Source: Bordetella genomosp. 4 (GTDB lineage Bacteria > Pseudomonadota > Gammaproteobacteria > Burkholderiales > Burkholderiaceae_B). Taken from it: DNA of 64,000 nt. The position numbers and the translations under genes are program-made. Positions 1 through 7,826 of this stretch are shown in pieces; within the stretch, counting starts at the first letter, position 1, and each line of letters starts with the position of its first letter. Below the pieces are notes generated by a model, which was given only the letters and a program-made list of their open reading frames with translations, was not told the DNA's origin and did not search any database. The stretch is taken from the NCBI RefSeq assembly GCF_002261185.1, contig NZ_NEVQ01000013.1, positions 868,001 to 932,000 on the forward strand, written 5' to 3'.

Positions 1-134
1 CCCTGCTCTGGCTGCACGTCCTGGCCCGCAAGGGCTTGCGTATCACCTGGGGTTATTACTTCAAAGTCGGTATTGTCCTGACGCTGCCGGTGCTGCTGGT
101 CACCTTGATGGCGCTGGCTTTACGCCTGCAATAG
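1..134 (+). CDS. ArsB-like permease, C-terminal end (partial)
   Basis: The frame opening at base 3 runs 43 codons to a TAG at 132-134 and is cut by the window edge. The visible residues form a short basic loop ([11 protein letters not shown]) and one last hydrophobic helix, the way ArsB/NhaD-type ion-transporter-superfamily permeases end, so an arsenite or anion efflux permease of the inner membrane is the likeliest identity. Only the last tenth of the protein is seen, and any polytopic permease with a similar tail cannot be excluded. Confidence 0.5.
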   Translation, partial: LLWLHVLARKGLRITWGYYFKVGIVLTLPVLLVTLMALALRLQ

Positions 135-212
135 TCATTGGTGACAATGCACTAGCCGACAGCCAACCATCCCTGCTATGGTTGCCTACTATTCGCACGC
201 CCGGAGCATGGC

Positions 213-1919
213 ATGAGCTGGATCATTGGCAGGTACACAACATTCACCCTGGTATTGCTGGGCACCTTTGTCACGCTGGCACTGGCCCTAACGATATCCA
301 TGGCCTGGCTCTGGGCAGCTATACCGCTGGCCTTGCTGACCCTGCTGGGTATCTACGACCTGATCCAGCCCCGCCACGCCATCCGGCGCAATTATCCGGT
401 ACTGGGCAATCTGCGTTTTTTGTTCGAATTCATTCGCCCTGAAATCCGCCAGTACTTTTTAGAGGACGACACACACGCCGCGCCTTTCTCGCGCGCACAG
501 CGATCGATCGTTTACCAGCGTGCCAAGCAGGATGTCGACAAACGGCCCTTTGGCACCCAAGAGGACGTATACGGCGACCGCTACGAATGGATCAACCATT
601 CCTTGGTCCCCGCACAGATCAACGACCCCGACTTTCGCGTCACCGTGGGCGGTCCCGATTGCGAGCAGCCCTATTCGATGTCGGTGTTCAATATTTCGGC
701 AATGAGCTTTGGAGCGCTGTCGGCCAACGCTGTCCTCGCTCTCAACGAAGGCGCGCGCCAAGGCAATTTCGCCCACGATACCGGCGAAGGCGGCATCAGC
801 CGCTATCACCGTCAGCCAGGCGGCGCATTGGTATGGAACATCGGCTCGGGCTATTTTGGCTGCCGTGACGAGAACGGCGCCTTTTCCGAAGAAGCCTTTG
901 TTCGCAACGCCTGTACGCCGCAGGTCAAGATGATCGAGATCAAGCTGTCGCAAGGCGCCAAGCCCGGCCACGGCGGCATCCTGCCCGGCGCCAAAGTCAC
1001 CGCAGAAATTGCCGAAGCCCGAGGGGTAGCCATCGGTCAGGACTGCAACTCTCCGTCCAGCCACAGTGCGTTCGATTCGCCTATCGGCCTGCTGCATTTT
1101 GTGGCGCGGCTGCGCACGCTATCGGGCGGTAAACCCGTCGGATTCAAGTTCTGCATGGGCCACCCGTGGGAATGGTTCGCCATCGTCAAAGCCATGCTGG
1201 AAACTGGCATCACGCCGGATTTCATCGTCGTCGATGGCGCCGAGGGCGGCACGGGCGCGGCGCCCGTTGAGTTCGTCGATCACGTCGGCACGCCGCTGCG
1301 CGAAGCCCTGCGCATCGTGCATAACACCTTGATCGGCGTCAATCTGCGTGACCGCATCCGTCTGGGGGCCTCGGGCAAAATCATCACCGCATTTGACATG
1401 GCCCGCGTGATGGCCATGGGCGCCGACTGGTGTAACGCGGCGCGCGGCTTCATGTTCGCCGTGGGCTGCATCCAGGCACAGGCTTGCCACACAGACAAAT
1501 GCCCGACCGGCGTCACCACCCAGGACCGTGTACGCCAACGCGCCCTCGTCGTCCCCGACAAGGCGCAACGCGCCGCGAATTTTCATCGCAACAGCCTGCA
1601 CGCGCTCGCTGAGCTATTGCAGGCCGCCGGCCTCACGCATCCGAACCAGTTGCGTCCGCATCACATCGCCCGCCGCATCTCGCCCAGCGAGGTTCGTCTG
1701 CTGTCCGCATTATTTCCCGAGCTGGAGCCGGGCGAACTGTTGCGCGGGGAATTCCGCCACACGGTATTCAGAGTGGGTTGGTCGATGGCGCGCGCAGATT
1801 CGTTCAAGCCCGCGCACGACGTGACGGCAGCCTTGGCCGCCATACACTTGGCCCAGACCAACGCGACAACGGCCCCCGCCGCGCTCACGCCAAATGCTGC
1901 CGCACCGGCGACGCCATAA
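213..1919 (+). CDS. FMN-binding glutamate synthase family protein
   Basis: A 568-residue protein. Two hydrophobic helices (about residues 8-48) anchor it in the membrane, and the FMN-binding TIM barrel of the glutamate synthase large subunit follows at about 140-490. The Cys-rich segment CHTDKCPTGVTTQD near residue 425 corresponds to the 3Fe-4S ligand region of GltB. The glutaminase domain of true GltB is absent, so it is a stand-alone barrel of the archaeal-GltB-like type whose physiological substrate is unknown. The ATG is chosen because GGAG lies about 8 nt upstream. It is monocistronic, with a perfect inverted repeat after the stop. Confidence 0.85.
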   Translation: MSWIIGRYTTFTLVLLGTFVTLALALTISMAWLWAAIPLALLTLLGIYDLIQPRHAIRRNYPVLGNLRFLFEFIRPEIRQYFLEDDTHAAPFSRAQRSIVYQRAKQDVDKRPFGTQEDVYGDRYEWINHSLVPAQINDPDFRVTVGGPDCEQPYSMSVFNISAMSFGALSANAVLALNEGARQGNFAHDTGEGGISRYHRQPGGALVWNIGSGYFGCRDENGAFSEEAFVRNACTPQVKMIEIKLSQGAKPGHGGILPGAKVTAEIAEARGVAIGQDCNSPSSHSAFDSPIGLLHFVARLRTLSGGKPVGFKFCMGHPWEWFAIVKAMLETGITPDFIVVDGAEGGTGAAPVEFVDHVGTPLREALRIVHNTLIGVNLRDRIRLGASGKIITAFDMARVMAMGADWCNAARGFMFAVGCIQAQACHTDKCPTGVTTQDRVRQRALVVPDKAQRAANFHRNSLHALAELLQAAGLTHPNQLRPHHIARRISPSEVRLLSALFPELEPGELLRGEFRHTVFRVGWSMARADSFKPAHDVTAALAAIHLAQTNATTAPAALTPNAAAPATP

Positions 1920-1946
1920 TGCATGCCTGAAGCATCCTGCGCGGTA

Positions 1947-1972
1947 TTGAGGTACTGACCACAGTACCTCAA
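1947..1972. terminator. perfect 11-bp inverted repeat after the glutamate-synthase-like gene
   Basis: TTGAGGTACTG, loop ACCA, then CAGTACCTCAA. The stem is perfect but no T-run follows, so it could be a weak terminator or a protein-binding dyad. Confidence 0.4.
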
Positions 1973-2069
1973 GCCTGCACAGCCCTATCCCATTTATGAA
2001 GGGCAACGCACAACAGTGTGAAACAGCAGTAAACAAAAATGCCAATGGACGCGCCAGCGCACGCAGAGC

Positions 2070-2100
2070 TTGACAACGCAAAGGGGGGTTAGGCCACAAT
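2070..2100 (+). promoter_or_regulatory. possible sigma-70 promoter for egtDB
   Basis: TTGACA at 2070-2075 and CACAAT at 2095-2100, separated by 19 nt, lie about 40 nt before the egtD start. The spacing is long and the -10 matches only 4 of 6 positions, so this is tentative. Confidence 0.28.
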
Positions 2101-2137
2101 AGGCTTCGCGCAACGCAACTCTGCAAGGAACCACCAC

Positions 2138-3115
2138 ATGTTCCAGTCCAGCAGCATGCTAGCCACGGAGCCATCCGACTATGTGGCCCCCCTCTTTCAC
2201 GGCCCCCCGCAAGCTATCGAAGCATTGCAGGCGGGATTGCTGGCTCGTCCAGCCCACATCGAACCGAAGTATTTATACGATGCACTGGGATCCAGTCTGT
2301 TCAGCGCGATCACGCAGTTGCCCGAGTATTACCCCACCCGATGCGAAGCTGAGATATTGCGAGACCATGCCGCAGACATCGCTCAGCACGTCGGCAAAGT
2401 CAAAGCACTGATTGATTTGGGCGCAGGCGACTGCATCAAGGCGGAAAAGCTGTTTCCGTCACTGCGTCCTGAAATGTATATCCCGATTGATATCTCGGTC
2501 GAGTATCTTCATAGCGCCGTACAGCGTTTAAAAAACACGTACCGCGACCTGAACATCGCTCCGATCGGTGACGATTTTCATCATGACCTGAGGCTGCCCG
2601 ATACCATTCCACCATCGGGTCGATTGTTTTTCTATCCTGGCTCCAGCATCGGAAACCTGGACCCCGATCACGCGCTGGCACTGCTGACCCGCATCCGGAC
2701 ATACTGTGACGAGGGCGGCCTGCTGATAGGCGTAGACCGCGTCAAATCGCGCGACATCCTGGAGCCGGCCTACGACGACGCGCTGCATCTGACCGCCGCG
2801 TTCAATCTGAATTTATTACGCCACGTGAATCAACGGCTCGGCAGTGATTTTGATGTACAGCAATGGCAACACGTCGCGCATTACGACGAAGCCCATGCCC
2901 GGATTCAGATGCACCTGCAAGCCCAGACCGACGTGGATATTCGTTGGCCCCATGGACAGCGAGCGTTTTGCAAAGGCGAACGCATCCATACCGAGAACTC
3001 GTACAAATACACGCCAGAGGGTTTTCGCGATCTCTTGACGCGAGCTGGCTTTTCATACGTCGAACATTGGTCGGATGCGTGCGGATGGTTTTCGGTATTC
3101 AGCGCACGCGCCTGA
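2138..3115 (+). CDS. egtD: L-histidine N-alpha-methyltransferase EgtD
   Basis: 325 residues, the usual EgtD size. EgtD trimethylates histidine to hercynine with three S-adenosylmethionines in the cytosol, the first step of ergothioneine synthesis. The SAM-binding loop is visible as LIDLGAGDCIKAEKL near residue 91, and FFYPGSSIGNLDP near residue 165 is the characteristic family block. AAGGAA precedes the ATG by about 9 nt. The next gene is egtB, about 40 nt downstream, which supports the assignment. No egtA, egtC or egtE lies beside it, so the sulfur donor and C-S lyase must come from elsewhere. Confidence 0.93.
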   Translation: MFQSSSMLATEPSDYVAPLFHGPPQAIEALQAGLLARPAHIEPKYLYDALGSSLFSAITQLPEYYPTRCEAEILRDHAADIAQHVGKVKALIDLGAGDCIKAEKLFPSLRPEMYIPIDISVEYLHSAVQRLKNTYRDLNIAPIGDDFHHDLRLPDTIPPSGRLFFYPGSSIGNLDPDHALALLTRIRTYCDEGGLLIGVDRVKSRDILEPAYDDALHLTAAFNLNLLRHVNQRLGSDFDVQQWQHVAHYDEAHARIQMHLQAQTDVDIRWPHGQRAFCKGERIHTENSYKYTPEGFRDLLTRAGFSYVEHWSDACGWFSVFSARA

Positions 3116-3157
3116 TCCTGGGCATGCCACTTGCGACAGAACAGGAAGCCTCTTTTC

Positions 3158-4471
<1,314 letters not shown>

Positions 4472-4497
4472 GCAAAGACCCTGCCTACATTATCCGA

Positions 4498-4656
4498 TCA
4501 GCAGTTGCCCTTTTTGGCTTGGCCCGGGGGACAGAATCCACCGCCGCCGCCACCGCCCACACCGTGCGGGTCCACGATCACGGCGCCGTCTGGTGTATAG
4601 ACCGCACAACCGCCCAAGAGGCCGGCAAGTACGGCCAAGGTACAGAGGAGTTTCAT
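4498..4656 (-). CDS. small glycine-rich lipoprotein
   Basis: A 52-residue protein starting MKLLCTLAVLAGLLGGC, an unambiguous signal peptide with lipobox LLGGC, followed by a short tail containing seven consecutive glycines and ending FCPPGQAKKGNC. It would be an outer- or inner-membrane lipoprotein. The inner ATG at 4656 is preferred over an upstream start because it begins the signal peptide. It resembles the small hypothetical lipoproteins common in this family; no function can be given. It converges on egtB with about 26 nt between the stops. Confidence 0.65.
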   Translation of the reverse strand: MKLLCTLAVLAGLLGGCAVYTPDGAVIVDPHGVGGGGGGGFCPPGQAKKGNC

Positions 4657-4770
4657 CAACCTATTTCCGAAAATTTGAGGCGACGCAAGTGTATTGCCAA
4701 ACAATGAAACCAGGCTGGCCACTTTGTAACGACCTTTGCTGGTGAGTTTTTTCTTTTAGGTCATTTCGAT

Positions 4771-4800
4771 TTGCATCCGTAAAAAATTTCGTGCTAGAAT
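4771..4800 (+). promoter_or_regulatory. sigma-70 promoter of the tRNA gene
   Basis: TTGCAT at 4771-4776, an 18-nt spacer, and TAGAAT at 4795-4800. Transcription would start near 4807, about 70 nt before the mature tRNA. The surrounding DNA is AT-rich. Confidence 0.6.
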
Positions 4801-4878
4801 TTCGTTCTTGCTTAGCACGACGCTTCGCAAGATTGCAGCAGAGGCTCAGCCGACATCATTGGCCGCCTCAGATGCAAA

Positions 4879-4955
4879 GGCGCATTAGCTCAGCCGGTTA
4901 GAGCGACGGAATCATAATCCGCAGGTCCCCTGTTCGAATCAGGGATGCGCCACCA
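4879..4955 (+). tRNA. tRNA-Met (anticodon CAT)
   Basis: A 77-nt cloverleaf. The acceptor GGCGCAT pairs with ATGCGCC, the D arm is GCTC/GAGC with GG in the loop, and the anticodon loop ATCATAA gives CAT. The T arm is CCCTG/CAGGG around TTCGAAT, with an encoded ACCA end. One A-C mismatch closes the anticodon stem. An elongator tRNA-Met is favoured; a tRNA-Ile2 whose wobble C is lysidine-modified has the same anticodon, and only comparison with TilS identity elements would settle it. Confidence 0.93.
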
Positions 4956-4963
4956 AGGAATTC

Positions 4964-4994
4964 AAAAAGCCTCCACCTACGTGGAGGCTTTTTT
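4964..4994 (+). terminator. intrinsic terminator of tRNA-Met
   Basis: A 13-bp stem (AAAAAGCCTCCAC / GTGGAGGCTTTTT) with loop CTAC runs into a T-tract 9 nt after the tRNA. It is also palindromic enough to stop transcription from the opposite strand. Confidence 0.9.
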
Positions 4995-5054
4995 ATTACC
5001 TATGCTCAGAGCGGTTGCTTGGACGATGCCGAAATAACCCTGGACACCGGCCAC

Positions 5055-5564
5055 TCAGCGCTCGGCCTGAGGCGCTGCCCCCTCCACCAAAATCACAAAA
5101 CTCTGCGGACGGCTGGCCAGATAATGCACCGGGAACGGCTGGCCAGCGGCCGGATAGCGCACCTGATTTCGCGACGGATAGACGTTGAAGTCCGAACTAT
5201 CAAAGTGTGTGGCGATCTTTTGCCCATCGGCCTTTTGCAGTTCGACGGTATAACGCTCGACAGGCTGATTGTTATAGATATTGCCGGTCTGTGCGCTAGA
5301 GACGATTACCGCCTGCCCCGGGACGCCGTAGTGATAGATCAACGGCGCGGTCAGGCTGGAGCCAAAAATAAGCAAGGCTGGCGTGCCGAATGGGATGAAA
5401 AGCATCAGGACCACCAGTACGGCGAGCAGTCCCTTGCTAGATTGAGGCACGCGCATCAGCCGGGCAATCAGCAATACAGCGAGCACCAGAACGAGAATAA
5501 GAACCGGAAACGGCCATACCTCGTCCGTCATCCACACCAGCAACGAAATCAGTGTTTCGCTCAT
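5055..5564 (-). CDS. small membrane protein at the end of the T6SS spike operon
   Basis: 169 residues from the ATG at 5564. Two hydrophobic stretches at about residues 15-34 and 42-72 are followed by an extracytoplasmic-looking C-terminal half of about 95 residues without a motif I recognise. It is the last gene of the reverse-strand vgrG operon, about 46 nt after the PAAR-like gene, the position usually held by an effector or its immunity protein. A helical membrane protein with a periplasmic domain fits an immunity or accessory role better than a toxin, but that is inference from position only. Confidence 0.7.
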   Translation of the reverse strand: MSETLISLLVWMTDEVWPFPVLILVLVLAVLLIARLMRVPQSSKGLLAVLVVLMLFIPFGTPALLIFGSSLTAPLIYHYGVPGQAVIVSSAQTGNIYNNQPVERYTVELQKADGQKIATHFDSSDFNVYPSRNQVRYPAAGQPFPVHYLASRPQSFVILVEGAAPQAER

Positions 5565-5610
5565 AGCGATGAATCCGTGATAGCCATCACACTGTACCCG
5601 TGCGCAATCA

Positions 5611-5997
5611 TCAAGGCGCACATACCAGCACTTTCAGCTGGCTGGGAACGATACGGCATGACAGCGGGCAATTGATGAGATTAGCCGGACCGATACTGGT
5701 TACCCGCGTACTCGGCGTGCCCCTCACGATAACCGTAAATGCGCCCGTGACATGCTGCTGCCTGGACATCACGGTTTGTGAAACGAGCCCCAACCCAATC
5801 CCGGGCGTATCACCCATCGTCAGCGGACGGACACTCATCAGGTTATGCCACGGCCCGCCGCCAGCCAGCACATTGAACGCAATAGGAATAGTCAACGGCC
5901 CCAGGGCAATATTGGGATAGGGAATCGGTGGAATAGGCGTCTTGCAGACATCCGGAAAACCCAGATCCATTCCGCCAAACTGTGCATTTGCAAACAT
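5611..5997 (-). CDS. PAAR-like tip protein (DUF4150)
   Basis: 128 residues with the DUF4150 pattern: an N-terminal FPDVCKTP block, then PIPYPNIA and repeated short beta segments rich in Gly, Pro and Thr. DUF4150 proteins are PAAR-like cones that cap the VgrG trimer of type VI secretion systems and often carry or recruit a toxin. This one is the bare domain with no C-terminal extension. A strong AAGGAAAA sequence precedes the ATG. The gene follows the DUF3540 gene by 27 nt in the same operon, the usual order for such modules. Confidence 0.87.
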   Translation of the reverse strand: MFANAQFGGMDLGFPDVCKTPIPPIPYPNIALGPLTIPIAFNVLAGGGPWHNLMSVRPLTMGDTPGIGLGLVSQTVMSRQQHVTGAFTVIVRGTPSTRVTSIGPANLINCPLSCRIVPSQLKVLVCAP

Positions 5998-6024
5998 GAC
6001 GTTTTCCTTTACGGGAGCTGACAG

Positions 6025-6765
6025 CTAACCCACCAAAATTTGTTTGCCATCGGCCTTCACCACGGTCTCACCATTGACGAGCGTGGTATTGCCGCTGAGC
6101 CGGGCAATGAAATCCGCGGCGTAGTCCAGATTGATGGCTTTGACTGTATCTGTGCCCGCCACATACCGTGACGATTGGCCCACCGTTTCCGTGACGGACC
6201 GGTAATACGACTCTCGTTGGTCGCCGCTATATTTCGATGCCCGCGCCACGACATTGAGCTCTGCGCTGGCCAGCATGTGGTAATGGCTCTTGACTGTCCA
6301 GCTTTTCGCGTCGACGGCCCCAGAACCGGCTTCCAGGCTGAAGGCTTCCGTATTCATCGCGAGACGGCGGCCACCCTGCAACGACAGCTCGTCTGCGCAG
6401 ACCGTCAGCGCGCCATCGACCTGCAAGGTCATGCTACCGGCCGTACGCTGTTCCAGCACGGCAATGATATATAGCCCGCCCGCGGCGTCCCCCGATACCA
6501 GGACCTTGTCGCCCGGCTCGGGCAATAGCAGGCAGCTCGCCGCGCGCTTGACCTCATACCGACGTCCGTGTTCACGATTGCTGACCGTGAAACGGGCATG
6601 ATCATGCGCCTCTACCAGAAACGCGCTATGGACATGCGTATCGCCATTGAGCGAATTCGGCCTTTTTTGCAGCAGCGGCTGCAATGTATCCGGTTGCCCG
6701 ATCTGATTACCTGCCTCACTATCGAGATCGACCTGCATATTGCTATCCGATTGACGATGATTCAT
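6025..6765 (-). CDS. DUF3540 domain protein, T6SS spike accessory
   Basis: 246 residues. The start is placed at the ATG that overlaps the previous stop as TGATG (MNHRQSDSN), which implies translational coupling; five upstream residues are in frame but unlikely. The C-terminal half has the repeating hydrophobic and Gly/Asp pattern of VgrG-like beta-helices (SLQGGRRLAMNTEAFSLEAG). DUF3540 proteins are found between the DUF2169 adaptor and the DUF4150 tip in T6SS clusters and are thought to take part in loading or extending the spike. Their biochemical role is not established. Confidence 0.85.
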   Translation of the reverse strand: MNHRQSDSNMQVDLDSEAGNQIGQPDTLQPLLQKRPNSLNGDTHVHSAFLVEAHDHARFTVSNREHGRRYEVKRAASCLLLPEPGDKVLVSGDAAGGLYIIAVLEQRTAGSMTLQVDGALTVCADELSLQGGRRLAMNTEAFSLEAGSGAVDAKSWTVKSHYHMLASAELNVVARASKYSGDQRESYYRSVTETVGQSSRYVAGTDTVKAINLDYAADFIARLSGNTTLVNGETVVKADGKQILVG

Positions 6766-7823
6766 CACAATTTCACCCATTGTTCAGCACGCAATAATTC
6801 ATGATCGGGCGGGAGAATGCCCTGCTTGGGCCCATAACGAGTCCCGTCATCAATCACCGCATGATGTTTGCTGCGCATGAAACGCCCGCCCCGAAAATCG
6901 GCATGGCTGATATTGGCGTACGAGAAATCCGTGAACTCCATGCTGCAATCGGAAAAATCCGCATACTGCAGATTGCAGCGATTGAGTGCAGTCATCGTCA
7001 TGTTGGCGCCGCAAAATACGGCGCGCTCGCCGTTAGTGCCCGACAAATTAGCGCACTCTAGCTGCGCACCCGCAAAAATCGCGTGAGCAGCATTGGCGTC
7101 GATCATTAAGGCCTGGCGCATATCTGCACGATCGAATCGGCACTCCTGTAATTCACACCCCTTGAAGCAGGCCTGAAATAGATTCGCGTGCGAAAAGTCG
7201 CTGCCCGACATATCGCTGTCCGTAAACTGGCTTTGGGTCAACTGTGTGCCTTGAAAGCTATAGTTCCTAGCAGTGCATTCCAGTGCAATCAGATTCGTGA
7301 AGGCGGTATTCTCCAAAGTCAGGCACTTGAAATCAAAGTCCGTCAAGACGAGATGCATAAAGGTCGAGTCCTTGAACTGCAGATGTACCTGTTGATTGCC
7401 GGACATAACGAGTTTCTCTATGCGAGAAGCCTCTATTCTCAAATCCAGCACCGGCGAATTGGCCAACGCGCCCTCAAGGTACTGGCATTCGCTGAACACA
7501 CAGGCTTCAAAGGCACACTCGACAAACTGATGCGCATTAAAGACCGTCCTCTCGAAGACACAGTTCACGAATCTGCAGCTCGTAAATACGCAATCTCTGA
7601 GTCTTGTTTCTGACCAACTGACTCCAGCGAACACGACGGTATCCAGGTGACATGACCACCAGTCCATTCCGATAAACCGGTTGTGCTCAAAAATGCATTT
7701 CTGGACTTCGGCACCGTGCCATTCGATCCCTTGCCAATGCAGGTCTTTCCATAGAAAACCCTCGATCGAGTCTCCCTCGCTCACTTTAGACAAAAACTGC
7801 TGTTGTACTGCTGCTTGCTCCAT
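6765..7823 (-). CDS. pentapeptide-repeat protein of the T6SS module
   Basis: 352 residues, nearly all of it tandem pentapeptide repeats with Phe or Leu every fifth position (for example CVFTSCRFVNCVFERTVF and ADMRQALMIDANAAHAIF), predicting a right-handed quadrilateral beta-helix. Cysteine is unusually frequent in the first half. It starts 3 nt after the DUF2169 gene and shares a base with the next start, so it is tightly co-translated. Such proteins accompany DUF2169 adaptors. A chaperone or adaptor role in effector loading is plausible; a DNA-mimic role is also possible. Confidence 0.85.
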   Translation of the reverse strand: MEQAAVQQQFLSKVSEGDSIEGFLWKDLHWQGIEWHGAEVQKCIFEHNRFIGMDWWSCHLDTVVFAGVSWSETRLRDCVFTSCRFVNCVFERTVFNAHQFVECAFEACVFSECQYLEGALANSPVLDLRIEASRIEKLVMSGNQQVHLQFKDSTFMHLVLTDFDFKCLTLENTAFTNLIALECTARNYSFQGTQLTQSQFTDSDMSGSDFSHANLFQACFKGCELQECRFDRADMRQALMIDANAAHAIFAGAQLECANLSGTNGERAVFCGANMTMTALNRCNLQYADFSDCSMEFTDFSYANISHADFRGGRFMRSKHHAVIDDGTRYGPKQGILPPDHELLRAEQWVKL

Positions 7824-7826
7824 GAT

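Noticed and set aside
4879-5054. tRNA-Met as the attachment site of the T6SS module
   Set aside because: I found no repeated tRNA 3' end on the far side of the module and no integrase, so integration there is not supported.
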